The notes below the pieces were generated by a model, which was not told the origin of the DNA, made no database searches, and was given only the letters and a program-made list of their open reading frames with translations. Below, in pieces: positions 20,469 through 32,597 of a DNA stretch of 64,000 bases. The number at the start of each line of letters is the position of its first letter. Position 1 is the stretch's first letter. Origin of the DNA: Nomascus leucogenys (Eukaryota; Chordata; Mammalia; Primates; Hylobatidae); assembly GCF_006542625.1 (NCBI RefSeq), contig NC_044381.1, forward strand, positions 42,277,030-42,341,029, read 5' to 3'. The position numbers were made by a program, and so were the translations under genes.

Positions 20469-20506
20469 CCTGTTGTGCTTCTCTGGAGAACCCTGACTGA
20501 TACAGC

Positions 20507-20744
20507 TACTCTAACAAACTGCCACCCACTGGGTGGTTTAAACAAGGTAAGTTTATTGTCTTGCAGTTGTGGAGGCCAGAAGTCCAAGATAAAGTTGTTG
20601 GCAGGGTAGGTCCCTTCTGAGGGCTGTGAAAGAGAATCTGTTACAGGCTGCTTTCCCAGCTTCTGGTGGTTTGCTGGCAGTTTTATATACTTGTCTTGTA
20701 AAAGAACCACCCGGATATCCGTCTTCATCTTTATATGGTATTAG
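20507..20744 (-). mobile_element. MLT1 LTR, first part (outer layer of nest)
   Basis: The segment 'ctaacaaactgccacccactgggtggtttaaac...ttgtggaggccagaagtccaag...ttctggtggtttgctggcagt' is an antisense MLT1 LTR. It stops where another LTR begins and resumes at about 23430. Confidence 0.8.
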
Positions 20745-23428
20745 GAACTGACTGTTTTTGTCCCCCCCAAATTCATATGTCGAAGCCCTAACCCCCAATG
20801 TGATGGTATTTGGAGGTGGGGCCTCTGGGAGGTAATAAGATAGATGAGGTCATGGAGGGGGGATGTGCCGTGATGGGATTCATGCCCTTTTCTTTTTTCT
20901 TTTTTCCAACTTTTATTTCAAGTTCAGAGGTACATGTGCAGGATGTGCAGGTTTGTTACGTAGGTAAACATGTGCCATGGTGGTTTCCTGCACAGATCAT
21001 CCCATCATCTTGGTATTCAGCCCAGTATGCATTAGCTGTTCTTCCTGATGCTGTCCCTCCGCCCTCCCCAGCCTCCAACAGGCCCCAGTGTGTGTTGTTC
21101 CCCTCCCTGCATCCTTGTGTTCTCATCATTCAGCTCCCACTTATAAGTGAGAATATGTGGAGTTTTCTGTTCCTGTGTGAGTTTGCTGAGGATAATGGCT
21201 TCCAACCACAACCATGTCCCTGCAAGGGACGTGATCTCATTCCTTTTTATGTCTGCATAATATTCCATGATATATATATACCACATTTTCTTTATCCAGT
21301 CTATCACTGATGGGCATTTAGGTTAATTCCATGTCTTTGCTATTGTGAATAGTGCTGCAGTGAGCATACATGTGCATGTATCTTTATAATAGAATGATTT
21401 ATAGTCCTTTGGATATATACCCAGTAATGGGATTGCTGGGTCAAATGGTAGTTCTGTTTTTAGGTCTTTGAGGAATCACCACACTGTCTTCCACAGTGGT
21501 TGCACTAATTACACTCCATCAACAGTGTGAAAGCATTCCTTATTCTCCACAACCTCACCAGCATCTGCTGTTTTTTTACTTTTTAATACTTGCCATTCTG
21601 ACTGGCGTGAGATGGTATCTCATTGTGGTTTTGATTTGCATTTCTCTAATAATCAGTGATGCTGAGTTTTTTTACATATTTGTTGGCTACATGTATGCCT
21701 TCTTTTGAGAAATGTCTGTCACATTCTTTGCTCACTTTTTAATGTGGTTATTTGTTTTCTTTTTCTTGTAAATTTGTTTAAGTCCTTGCAGTTTCTAGAC
21801 ACTAGACCTTTGTCAGATGGGTACATTGCAAAATTTTTCTCCCATTCTGTAGGTTGTCTATTCATTCTGATGATAGTTTCCTTTGCAGTGCAGAAACTCT
21901 TTAGTTTAATTAGATCCCATTTGTCAATTTTTGCTTTTGTTGCAATTGCTTTTGGTGTTTTCATCATGAAGTCTTTGCCTGTGCCTATGTCCTGAATGGT
22001 ATTAACTAGATATTCTTCTAGGGTTGTTATACTTTGGGGTTTTACATTTAAGTCTTGCATCCATCTTGAGTCAGTTTTTGTATATGCTGTAAGGAAGGGG
22101 TCCAGTTTCAATTTTCTGCCTATGGTTAGCCAGTTCTCCCAGCACCATTTATTAAATAGGGAATCCTTTCCCCATTGCTTGTTTTTGTCAGGTTTGTCGT
22201 AGATCAGATGGTTGTAGGTGTGTGGTCTTATTTCTGAGTTCTTTATTCTGTTGTATTCTTCAAAGCAGCCAGGCTGGTATGGCTGAGTCAACCAAACCAC
22301 AGAGATGGCAGCCATCCCTCCCCCCAGGAGCTCTATCCCAGGGAGAGATCAGAGCTCTGCCATAGGACCCAAGCTAGAATTGCTAAAGCCCCCACAGGGA
22401 GGTCCTGCCCAGTGAGGAGGAATGAACCGGGGTCCCACTTAAAGAAGCTGTCTGGCCACAATCTGGCAAGGCAGCTGTGCTGCATTGTTGGGGACCCTTC
22501 CTCATCTGGACCATTTGTATTCTCCAAAGCCGACAGGCTAGAATTGCTGAGTGTACTGAACCACAGAGATGGCAGCCACCCCTTCCTCTGGGAACTCAGT
22601 CCTATCTCAGGCCGACACCAGCCTGTTGCTGTTGGATGTGGCTTGAATTCTAAACCAGTGGGTCTTAACTTGTAAGGTGCCATGCAAGTGGGGCCTGCAG
22701 AATGACACTGCCTGGCTCCCTCCATTCAGCCCCCTTCCTAGGGATGTGTACGGACAGATCTCCTGCCTTACCGGGGATCCTGGGGCTGGAGTATGTCAGA
22801 CTCCTGGGACTCTGTGAGTGCCTGAGCTGCTGCTCTGCCAAGACTCCACACAACTCTGTGTATTGGACCTAAGGCTCTGGTGGCATGTGCTCCCAAGGGG
22901 ATCTTCTGATTTGTGAGTTGCAAAGATCTGTGGGAGAAGTGGTGTTTTTCGGGCAGTGTCACACAATCACTCACCACTTCCCCTGGCTGGGAGTGGGGGT
23001 TTCTTCAGCTCCGTGCCACTCCTGGGTGGGCTGTCACCCCACCCTGCTTTTCTTCATTCTCCAAGGGTTGAGTTGTTTGCCTAGTCAGTCCCAACACTAG
23101 AACCTGGACATTTCAGTTAAAGGTGCTGAATTCACTTGCTGCTTTCATTCCTTTCTGTGAGTGCCACAGACTGCAGCTGCTTCTAATCGACCATCTTGGA
23201 CCCTCTCTCTCATGGCCTTTTCTATGACACTCTCTCCACACACACAAACAGAGGAAAAGCCACATGAGTGAGAAGTCCATGGTCTCCAAGCCAAAAAACA
23301 GGCCATGATGAGGAACCAATTCTGCTGTCACCTTGATCTTGAACTTCTCAGTTTCCAGAACTGTGGGAAATAATTGTCTGATGTTTAAGCCATCCAGTCT
23401 ATAGTATTCTGTTATAGAAGCCCAAGCC
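20745..23428 (+). mobile_element. MaLR LTR inside the MLT1, itself split by an L1
   Basis: Left part (aaattcatatgtcgaagccctaacccccaatgtgatggtatttgg, ggggcctctgggaggtaat) ends at 20893. The right part resumes at 23224 (tatgacactctct..., catgagtgagaagtcc, accttgatcttgaacttct, ccagaactgtgggaaataat, gtttaagccatccagtctat). The order matches a sense MaLR LTR with the L1 between. Confidence 0.8.
20894..23210 (-). mobile_element. Internally deleted L1 with both ends and target duplication
   Basis: On the minus strand the 5' end lies at about 23210 (ccatcttgg near the start, as in L1 5' UTRs). About 950 bp of 5' UTR follows, then at about 22255-22262 it jumps directly into the distal third of ORF2. 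ORF2 C-terminal codons run from about 22255 to 21040 with stops and frameshifts, followed by a short 3' UTR and an A-tail (poly-T in plus sense at about 20886-20910). All of ORF1 and most of ORF2 (endonuclease and reverse transcriptase) are absent. Flanks catgcccttttct (20881-20893) and catggccttttct (23211-23223) form a 12/13 TSD, so both ends belong to one insertion. It cannot encode active machinery. Confidence 0.8.
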
Positions 23429-23429
23429 A

Positions 23430-23645
23430 AGACACATGGCATTCTCTTGTGTCTATGTCTGTCTGCAGATTTCACCTTTTCATAAACATACAACTGTAGT
23501 GAATTATGGCCCATTCTAATCACTTCATCTTAACTTGATTGCCTCTATGAAGATCTTGTCTCTAAACAAGGTCACATTCTGAGGCAGTGGGAGTTAGGAC
23601 TTCAATATATGAATTTTTTGAGGGGACACAATTCAACCTATGACA
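23430..23645 (-). mobile_element. MLT1 LTR, second part
   Basis: The segment 'tctaatcacttcatcttaacttgattgcc...aacaaggtcacattctgagg...ttaggacttcaatatatg...ggacacaattcaacctatgaca' completes the antisense MLT1 LTR begun at 20507. Confidence 0.8.
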
Positions 23646-23649
23646 CTTG

Positions 23650-24245
23650 GCCATGATGTATGAATCATTTCAACTTTCCTCCCACAAATTTTAACTTTCT
23701 ATAATTTTATTCAACCTTCCTACCTGTAGTGGACATTTGGAATTTGTTTGCTCAATAAACTTTCCTCATCCCTAATGGTTGCTAATATCCTTTTGGAGAA
23801 TCACTTCCTTATTGTGTGCTGGCATAGGCTCATTCAAATACACCACCTGCTACTCTTGAAGTCATAGCAGATGATTCTCCCCATGGCCAATGTCAGCATA
23901 GCTGCAGGGAGACAGACACTTGTGCACTAAGTTCATCCAAATGAGTGCTCTCTCCTGAAGCTTGAAACATGATGGCAGGAACACAGATTGGAGATTATTC
24001 ATTGTAGCAGGCTCGTACTCATCAGACTGACCCTATTCTAGAACTCATGCAGTGATTCCTATTCAAGGCCATACTGAAGTCCACTGGTTTCCAGTGATTT
24101 CCAATTCCTGTCCATTCCTTGGTATTCCCTCATACAAATTCCTTTTTACTTAACGAAACCTGAGTTTCTGTTCCTTCCAAAAAATAAGCCCTAAATAAAA
24201 CATAAATTAGTGCCATTAGAGGGGTGAACGCATGTGGCAGGTTAA
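23650..24245. other. No recognised feature
   Basis: About 600 bp of unclassified AT-rich sequence without splice-flanked frames. Confidence 0.4.
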
Positions 24246-24249
24246 AGCC

Positions 24250-24745
24250 GGCCACAAATTCTTCATTGTTTCTCCCATGGATGAGGGGTCTCTTTCTTTC
24301 CCCTTAGATCTGGGACAGCCTGTAACTGCTTTGACCATTAGAATGTAACGTATGTGAAGCTCTGTTAGTTTCTGGCTTAGCCTTTAATACCATTGGCTAT
24401 TAGCTTGCTTTTGGAGCCCTGAGCAGCCATGTAATGAAATTGACCACCCTGAGGTGATCATGCTGTGATAAGCCCAAGCTATGTGGAAAACTCCCCGAAG
24501 AGAAAGACACTATGTGAAGAGAGAGAAAGGCCAATGAGCCCCCAAGATATGTGAATAAAGAAGCCATCTGGAAAGGAAATGCACCAGCCCCAGCTATCCT
24601 TGTTGACTCTACAAGGGTGGCTCAGAGACAAACCACCCAGCTGAGCTCTTCCCAAATTCCTGACCTACAAACTCATAAGCAAAATCAAATGATTGTTTTA
24701 AATCCCCTGTTTTGAGGTAGGTAGTTACATAGCAATAGTTAACCA
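24250..24745 (+). mobile_element. MLT1-like LTR (old)
   Basis: Motif order ccctgagcagccatgtaatg, gccatctggaaaggaaatg, ctgagctcttcccaaattcctgacc, then a tail ending agcaatagttaacc follows old MLT1-type LTRs. Confidence 0.6.
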
Positions 24746-24810
24746 GAGGAAATAAACATATCCTCAGGAAATACAAGTATGGGATGATACAGAAGACCAT
24801 GATGCTCTCG

Positions 24811-25088
24811 ACCAGGCGCGGTGGCTCACGCCTGTAATCCCAGCACTTTGGGAGGCTGAGGCGGGTGGATCATGAGGTCAGGAAATCAAGACCATCCTGG
24901 CCAACATGGTGAAACTCCGTGTCTACTAAAATACAAAAAATTGGCCGGGGGTGGTGGTGCACACCTGTGGTCTCAGCTACTCGGGAGGCTGAGGCAGGAG
25001 AATCGCTTGAACCCAGGAGGCAGAGTTGCAGTGAGCCAAGATCACGCCACGGCACTCCAGCCTGGTGAGAGAGCGAGACTCCGTCTGA

Positions 25089-25116
<28 letters not shown>
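24811..25116 (+). repeat. Alu with approximate target duplication
   Basis: A complete Alu (accaggcgcggtggctc to a 29-bp A-tail). The flanks accatgatgctctc and accatgacactctc look like a diverged TSD. Confidence 0.93.
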
Positions 25117-25119
<3 letters not shown>

Positions 25120-25139
25120 ACCATGACACTCTCACCCAC

Positions 25140-27415
25140 ACACGGGTGTGGGAACAGAATAGCTGATGATATTCTGTGGCAAAATCCTCATTCCTAGGAT
25201 AAACCTCACTTGGTCATAGTGTATTATCCTTTTTATATCTGTAGAATTTAGTCTGCTAAAATATTGCTTAGGGTATTTTGCATTTAGTTCACTGAGGATG
25301 TTGATCTACAGTTTCGTTTTGTTTTCTTTTTTTTTTTTTTGAGGCAGAGTGTAGCTCTATCACCCAGGCTGAAGTGCAATGGTGTGATCTCGGCTCACTG
25401 CAACCTCCGCCTCCTGGGTTCAAGTGATTCTCCTGCCTCAACCTCCTGAGTAGCTGGGACTACAGGCACACACCACCACGCCCGGCTAATTTTTGTAGTT
25501 TTGGTAGAGACGGAGTTTCACCATGTTGGTCAGGATGGTCTCGATCTCCTGACCTCATGATCCACCCACCTTGTCTTCCCAAAGTGCTGGGATTACAGGC
25601 GTGAGCCACTGCGCCGGCCACTTTTGTTTTCTTGTAATGTCTACCTTGTTTTGGTATCAGGGCCATCCTGGCCTCATAAATTTAGCTAAGAAATATTTCC
25701 TCTTTTTCAATTTTATGGAAGACTATACATAGAATTGTTGTTATTTCTTCCTCAAACATTTTGTAGAATTTACCAAGGATGCCATCTGGGTTTGTTATTG
25801 TCTTTGGGAGGAAATTTTTAACAACATTTGCAATTTCTTTAATTTTATTTAATAGATATAGAATTATTCAGGTTAGCCATTTCTTCCAGAATGAGCTTTA
25901 GTTTGTGTCTTTGAAGGAGTTGAGCAGATACATATAAGTTGTTCAAATTATTGGAATAAAATAATTTAAAATATCCCCTTCTTACCCTTTTAATGTCATA
26001 TGGTCTGTACGGACATCACTGATGTCATTCCTATAATGTGTCACTCTGGCTAGAGATTCATCCGTTTTATTGATCTTCTGAAAGATTTGGTTTTATTGAT
26101 TTTCTGGTTTCTGTTTCATTGAATTCCCCTGTGATCTTTACTGTTTCCCCCCTGCTTTCCTTCCATTTAATTTGCTTTCTTATTTATAGTTTCATAAGGT
26201 AGAAACAGAGGTCATTGATTTCTGGGCTATTAATTTCCCTTTAAATACTATTTCTGTAGCATCTCCATAAATTTTGATATGTAGTGTTTTGCTTTGCATC
26301 CAATTCAAAATAGTTTGTAAGTTCTCTTTTTACTTCTTTTGTATTCTTTTGATCATTTAGTTGTGTGTTATTTAGCTTTCAAATATTTGGGGAATTTCCC
26401 AGAGATCTTACTGTTGTTGATTTCTAATTTAATTACATTATGGTCAGAGAATATACTTTTATGACTGAATCCTTTTAAATTCATTGAGACTTGTTTTATG
26501 GTACAGAATATATACTATCTTCCTAATTTTCTTATGTACTTAAAAGAGCATTGCATGGAGTGTTTTAAAATATCAGTCAGATCAAGTTGAAGGATAGCTT
26601 TGTTAGGTCTTCTACATCCTTATTGATTTTCCATTTTCTATCAATTATTGAATGAGGAGTGCTGAAATCTCTCACTATAATTATATAGTTGTTTTTTTTT
26701 ATCTTTTCTCTTTTGTATCATCTATTTCAGAGCTCCTTTATTAGATGCATAATTGTTTACAATTTAGAAATGCTAAAATTGTGTCCTCTTGATGAACTGA
26801 CACCTTTATTATTATGAAATGGTCTTCATCACTGAAACCATTTTTAGCTATAAAGTCTACTTTATCTGACATTAATATAACCATTATGCATTTTTGACTA
26901 GTGTTAGCATGGTATATCTTTCTTTATCTTTTTACTTTTTACCTATTTGTATCTTTTTATTTAAATCGCATTCATGTAAGCAACATATACTTGGGTCTTG
27001 CTTTTGTATTTAATCTGATAATTTCTGACTTTTAATTATAGTGCTTTGCCAATTATACTTAATGTGACTATTAATTCAAATACATTTAAGTCAATCATCT
27101 TGCTTTTTGTTTTCAGTTTGTCCCATCTGTTCTTTTTTCTATTCTTCTGCTTTCCTCTAGCTTAACTGAATGTTTTTTATGATTCTGTTTTATCAATTTC
27201 ATTGGCTAATGAACCATAACTCTTTGGTTTGTTATTTTAGTGGTTGCTTTAGGATTTGTAGCTTATATCTTTAACTTTTTGCAGTCTAGTTTCAAGGGAT
27301 ATTATACCATTTTAAGTACAGTGAAAACCTTATGAAACTATACTCTCATTTTTCCTTTCCTGGTCTTTATGCTATAGTTGTTATATATTTTAGTTTTACA
27401 TATGTTAGAAACCCC
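25140..27415 (-). mobile_element. L1M ORF2 region, split by an Alu
   Basis: Long antisense L1 ORF2 similarity with correct collinear order: cctcacttggtcatagtgtattatcc, tcttgtaatgtctacc-ttgttttggtatcagg (after the Alu), ccatctgggtttg, acattatggtcagagaatatac, tatctgacattaatataacc, tatgttagaaacccc. No frame survives. It is an old, dead copy about 2 kb long without its Alu. Confidence 0.85.
25325..25619 (-). repeat. Alu (inside the L1M)
   Basis: An antisense Alu from poly-T / gaggcagagtgtagctc to gagccactgcgccggcc. Confidence 0.94.
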
Positions 27416-28685
27416 ACAAACTGTTTCAGGCCACATGGTCTCAGAGCCTGAATTGTCTGAGCCAAAATCCATCCTCTTAATATATGTGCTAAACTGCTTC
27501 AACAAAACAAACCAAGAAAACAAACAAAAATGAATAAGCAAAAACCCTGCGCTCAAATTTGGGCTCTGATGAGCCTCAGCTATGAAAGGCATGCTGGCTA
27601 AACATAAGGCGGGATCCTGGCTAAAATGCAACACAGTCAGGAAATTCAACATCACATCCGTTTGGATTCTTGATGGTTTCAACAACGTGTGTTATAAAAT
27701 GCTTCTAGGATGCAATTGATAGATTTCCAGAGTAATGTTACTCTAATCTATTTTTTCACATGGAAAGTATACATACTGTAATACACAGTTTTGTGTTGAG
27801 TAATTAATAATATTTAATTACACATATGGTGCTTACAGTATGCCAGCTACCATTCTAAATGCTGTACATATATTAATTTATTTACTATTACTTCATTGTA
27901 GTCTATTTACAACAAGCCAGTGAAAATTGCTATAGATGACAATTCAGAAAATGTTTAACTTGAGAGTATAATCAATTTTGAGGATGGTCTGCATCCTGTT
28001 ATATTATTTTTGCTACATTGGTTAGATCAGGAGTTACCAAGATGGATTTCGTTTCCATCCCATGTGAATACTAAATTTCTTTCTATCCTTAAGAAGAAAA
28101 ATACTTTGTGTTTTATTATTTCAACAAGTTCTCAATCTTATTGTTTCAAATTGACCCAATAAATTTTAGTTGTTACTGTTCATACTATTTTTATGATATG
28201 GCATCAGTTTCTCAAATAAACCCTGACAGGAGCAGGGTTGGAACTCATGGCATAATGTGTCGTTCGTATAATCTACACCCCCTAAGAGATGCATAAATCA
28301 TACATTCTTGTGTAGTAGGATAGAAGGAGTTCCTATGTGCTCCAGTGAAGGAACTCTGAGCACATCTGTGGAATGTCAGTGCCCTGGTTCAGGTGGAAAA
28401 GACCATGTGAGGTGGTGGTCCCTTGGCTGGCAGCACAGACTCCCCAAAAAAGGTAGTGGCACATCACTCCAAAAGGCCCGTTAGAACCAGTGAGGGAACC
28501 AATTCAGCCATCCTGCCAGTGAAGCTGACGGGCTGTCTGTGTGGATCTGATGACTCTTCTCTCTCCTTGCTATTAGGATGAGTGAATCACATCAGACTCC
28601 CAGACAGTGTCTTAAAGAAGAGAAGCAGGAGGAAAGTGAAATCTAAAAAGAGGCCATTTGGACCAGCACATGTGGAGAGTTAAAT
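27416..28685. other. Mostly unclassified stretch
   Basis: AT-rich unclassified sequence. A decayed MIR/L2-like core lies at about 27825-27915 (gtgcttacagtatgccagctaccattctaaatgctgtacatatatt). No gene is supported. Confidence 0.45.
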
Positions 28686-28865
28686 ATTGAATAAACTCTC
28701 AATAAAAATAAGTAAAGTTATAGTTTTATAAATAGTGATATGTGCCAAGGAGAAAATACAGCAGCAAAGGGAGATGGGAACAGTTAAGTTTGGCACTAGA
28801 GTGGTCAGAAAAGGCTCCACTGAGAAGGTGACACTGCTGAAGGAGGTGGAGAAATCTTCCATGTA

Positions 28866-29179
28866 GGCCGGGCGCGGTGGCTCACACTTGTAATCCCAGC
28901 ACTTTGGGAGGCCGAGGCGGGCGGATCACGAGGTCAGGAGATCGAGACCATGGTGAAACCCCGTCTCTACCAAAAAAAAAAAAAAAAAAAAAAAAACCAA
29001 AAAAAATTGGCCGGGCATGGTGGCGGGCGCCTGTAGTCCCAGCTACTCAGAGAGGCTGAGGCAGGAGAATGGCGTGAACCCGGGAGGCGGAGCTTGCAGT
29101 GAGCCGAGATCGCGCCACTGCACTCCAGCCTGGGTGACAGAGCAAGACTCTGTCTCAAAAAAAAAAAAAAAAAAAAAAA
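28866..29179 (+). repeat. AluY-like with exact target duplication
   Basis: Near-consensus Alu with a 25-bp A-run in its middle linker. It is flanked by gaaatcttccatgta at 28851-28865 and 29180-29194. Confidence 0.96.
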
Positions 29180-29386
29180 GAAATCTTCCATGTAGGCTCT
29201 TAGGAAAGAGCATTCCAGGAAGGGAAGCAGGGGAGCTGTACCCAACCTGTTGAGGGAGATTAAGCAAACCAGTGCAGCAGGAATGAGTGAGTGATAGGGA
29301 AGGTCCTAGGAGCAGAGGGCACAGGGGAACAGATGGCCAGGTCACATGGAGTCTGCAGGCCGCTGGAAGGATGTTTGCCTTTGCTT

Positions 29387-29692
29387 TTTTTCTTTTCTTT
29401 TTTTTTTTTTTTGAGACAGCGTCTCACCCTGTCACCCAGGCTGGAGTGCAATGGCGTGATCTCAGCTCACTGCAACCTCCAGCTCCCAGGTTCAAACCAT
29501 TCTCTTGCCTCAGCCTCCCGAGTAGCTGGGATTACAGGTGCCTGCCACCATGCCCAGCTAATTTTTTAATTTTTAGTAGAGATGGGCGTTTTACCATGTT
29601 GGCCAGGCTGGTCTCGAACTCCTGACCTCGTGATCCACCCGCCTTGGCCTCCCAAAGTTCTGGGGTTACAGGGGTCAGCCACTGCACCCGGC
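29387..29692 (-). repeat. Alu with target duplication
   Basis: An antisense Alu from T-rich tail / gagacagcgtctcaccctg to actgcacccggct. The flanks tgtttgcctttg and tgtttgccttttc are a short TSD. Confidence 0.93.
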
Positions 29693-30547
29693 TGGGTGTT
29701 TGCCTTTTCTACAGATGGTGACAGTTGTGGAAAAAGTGGGAGAGAAGGAAACGGCGTGAGTTGGATTTTAAATGCAGCATTCCAGCTGCCATGTTGAGAC
29801 CAGGCTTAGCATAGCAAGGATGGAAGCAGAGAGGGCAAGTTAGAGGCTGTTCCACTGATTCATCTAGGAGACAATGGAGGCCTGGACCATGGTCAAGCCC
29901 CTAAAAATTGGTTGTTATAGGAATATTTTCTGACGATAAAGCCAGCATGTTTGCTAATGGATTTGATTTGGCATGTAAGAAAAAGGGAAGAGTCAAGGGT
30001 GACTTCAAAGTCTGTGGCCGAAGTGATATTCACTGAGATGAGAAAGATTGCGGGAGGAGTATGCTATTTTTTGGACATTTCAAAATTTGATATTCCTCTC
30101 AGAAGTCAAATGGAAATGTTGAGTATGTCGTTGAACATCTGACCTTCAAGTTCAAGGATTCAGACTGGAGATGGTCATTTGGGAATATCAGCATCAAGTT
30201 GGCATTTAGACATGAGACTGGAAACCCACAGAACTTCCCTCCTTATCCTCTAAGTATACAGAGAACTAAATGACTAGGCCATTGGGCATACAAATCAAGT
30301 CTTAAAGTCACTAAAGGAACAAGACATCCTAATACTTAGAAGTTAGATTGCTGAGAGGAAGCAGAAAAGGAGATTATAGAAAATGACCAGTATGGTCAGA
30401 AGGAAACCAGAGGAGTAAAATGTTTAGGAAGCCAAACAAAGGAAGTGTTTCAAGCTGAAGGTCAAATGCTACTAATAAGTCAAATAAGATGAGAACTCAA
30501 ATTGATTCCTTAGATTTAGAAACGTGAAAGTCACCAAAAACCTTGTT

Positions 30548-30856
30548 GGTCAGGCATGGTGGCTCACAGCTGTAATCCCAGCACTTTGGGAGGCCGAGGC
30601 AGGCGATCACCTGAGGTCAGGAGTTCAAGACCAGCCTGACTAACATAGTGAAACCCCGTCTCTACTAAAAATGCAAAAATTAGCCAGGCTTAGTGGCGGA
30701 TGCCTGTAATCCCAGCTACTCAGGAGGCTGAGGCAGGAGAATCGCTTGAACCTGGGGGTCGGAGGTTGCACTGAGCCAAGATAGTGCCGCTGCACTCCAG
30801 CCTGGGCAATAGAGCGAGACTGTGTCTCAAAAACGAAAAAACAAAACAAAACAAAA
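30548..30856 (+). repeat. Alu (full length)
   Basis: From ggtcaggcatggtggctc to a tail diverged into (AAAAC)n. Confidence 0.93.
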
Positions 30857-31790
30857 CACACCTTGTCAAGAGTAGCTTTTGTAAAGAGATAGAGGTAAAA
30901 TCCTGGTAGAAGTAGGTTCAAGGTCAGTGGAAATGATGAAGTAAGAACCTCTAAAAACTTTTTGCTCCATAAAAGCAATGGGAAAACTGAGAGAGTTGTC
31001 AGAATCAACTTTCTAAGAACTCTGGAAATTAACCTAAGGTTTGTAGCAATCCAGGGAGTATTTATGCAAAAAAAGAGGCTGAGTCTCAGTAAAAACAGTA
31101 AAATTATGGTGCTTTAACTTGCCCTATTCCCAACTTCTTCCCCAGCTTCACAGAAGCCTTGATAACCAGCAGCCTGTTAGCCACCAGAAAAAGCAGAACG
31201 GAGGTGGGACTTCTTCAAAGCCTCCTTCCCAAAGAACTGTAATTCTTTGGTTTGTCTGGTGGTTCCCTGGAAGGTTCCACTTGGAAGGCTGTCTCTATTT
31301 GACCAGATTCAGAGCTTGCCTAGTAAGAAAAACCTTTTCCCAGAGGTATTTGTTGAAAATATTTACAGGCAACTGTTTAACCTGACTGCTACCTAGTTGG
31401 GAAAAACAACAGGCTAACAAGGAAGCTTAAAAGGAAAACCTGAAAAATGAGATGTCCATGGGGCTTTGAAATGCTCCAACACATTCCAGAGAATCTGGAA
31501 GGCTCCGCTGTGTGCACACTCAGAAAAACCTGAGAAGCCCCTAAGCTGCCACCTCTGATGGACCGTGAGCTTCTGTGTCAGCAGGAAGTGAAGGCGAAGG
31601 CAGAGTTGTCAGCTGCCTGGCTGAATGTGGAGGGCATGTCCCAACATGCACACACAGGCCCTTGGCAAAGATTGGGAGACTGACTGATTCTAGTTGTTTA
31701 AGGAAATCTGTTCAATCAATAGGTGGCCAATAAGTTAATCAAACAGAGACTTCAGTGGCCACACAAGACAAGGAGTACTGTCTCAGTCCA
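30857..31790. other. No recognised gene
   Basis: About 930 bp of unclassified sequence. Open frames (for example 31119-31385) lack splice-site support. Confidence 0.4.
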
Positions 31791-31997
31791 TTTGGGCTGC
31801 TGTAACAGAATACTATATCCTGAGTGGCTTATAAACAACAGAAATTTATTGCATACAGTTCTGGAGGCTGGAAAGTCAAAGATCAAGGCACTAGCAGATT
31901 CAGTATCTGGTGAGGGCCTCTTCCTGGTTCATAGTTGGTACCTTCTTGCTGTATCCTCACATGGTAGAGCGGGGCAAGGCAGCTCTCTGGGGGGCCT

Positions 31998-32297
31998 CTT
32001 TTTTTTTTTTTTTTGAGATGGAGTCTTGCTCTGTCACCCAGGCTGGAGTGCAGTGGCGCGATCTCAGCTCACTGCAAGCTCTGCCTCCCGGGTTCACACC
32101 ATTCTCCTGCCTCAGCCTCCCGAATAGCTGAGACTACAGGTGCCCACCACCATGCCCGGCTAATTTTTTTTTTGTATTTTTAGTAGAGGTGGGGTTTCAC
32201 CATGTTAGTCAGGATGGTCTCGATCTCCTGACCTCGTGATCTGCCTGCCTTGGCCTCCCAAAGTGCTGGGATTACAGGCGTGAGCCACCGCGCCCAG
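31998..32297 (-). repeat. Alu (inside the MaLR LTR)
   Basis: An antisense Alu from poly-T / gagatggagtcttgctctg to gagccaccgcgccc. Confidence 0.94.
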
Positions 32298-32316
32298 TGG
32301 GATTAGTTCCTCTTTT

Positions 32317-32597
32317 TTTTTTTTTTTTTGAGACGGAGTCTCGGTCTGTTGCCCAGGCTGGAGTGCAGTGGCGCAATCTCGGCTCACTGCAAGCTCCGCC
32401 TCCCGGGTTCACGCCATTCTCCTGCCTTAGCCTCTCCAAGTAGCTGGGACTACAGGCGTCCACCACCATGCCCGGCTAATTTTTTGTATTTTTGGTAGAG
32501 ACGGGGTTTCACCGTGGTCTCGATCTCCTGACCTCGTGATCCGCCCACCTCGGCCTCCCAAGTGCTGGGATTACAAGTGTGAGCCACCGCACCTGGC
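32317..32597 (-). repeat. AluY-like with target duplication (inside the MaLR LTR)
   Basis: A young-looking antisense Alu (gagacggagtctcggtctgttgcc to gccaccgcacctggcc), flanked by tagttcctctttt on both sides (about 32304 and 32598). Confidence 0.95.

Larger units (their letters stand above)
19650..20505 (+). mobile_element. Old LTR-like element, split by an Alu
   Basis: Starts ggtggttacttttctgtgtagacttggctag. It carries 'gtgggcctcatctaatcagttgaagg', resumes after the Alu with gaattctgcctccagactcc and ggggctccagcctgcc, and ends after a CA tract with ctctggagaaccctgactgatacag. It is the same family as the minus-strand copy at 5790-6335. Confidence 0.65.
28690..30500 (+). mobile_element. Ancient interspersed repeat, copy 1
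   Basis: Once the Alus are removed, the block order is 'aaaggctccactgagaaggtgac', 'ggaaagagcattccaggaaggg', 'gcaggaatgagtgag', 'ctgatagattt-style gctgatgg', 'ggtgacttcaaagtctgtgg', 'cactgagatgagaaagattgcggg', 'aagtcaaatggaaatgttgag'. This follows a known mammal-wide repeat seen again at 41590-42600. I do not name the family. Confidence 0.55.

Noticed and set aside
20207..20728. 173-codon minus-strand frame
   Set aside because: Crosses a CA microsatellite (giving VCVCVC) and LTR sequence; it is repeat translation.
20810..21310. 166-codon plus-strand frame as a gene
   Set aside because: It is the antisense strand of the L1 3' region plus adjacent LTR sequence.
21719..22315. 198-codon minus-strand frame as a gene
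   Set aside because: It is the C-terminal part of L1 ORF2 within the internally deleted L1, lacking the rest of the protein.
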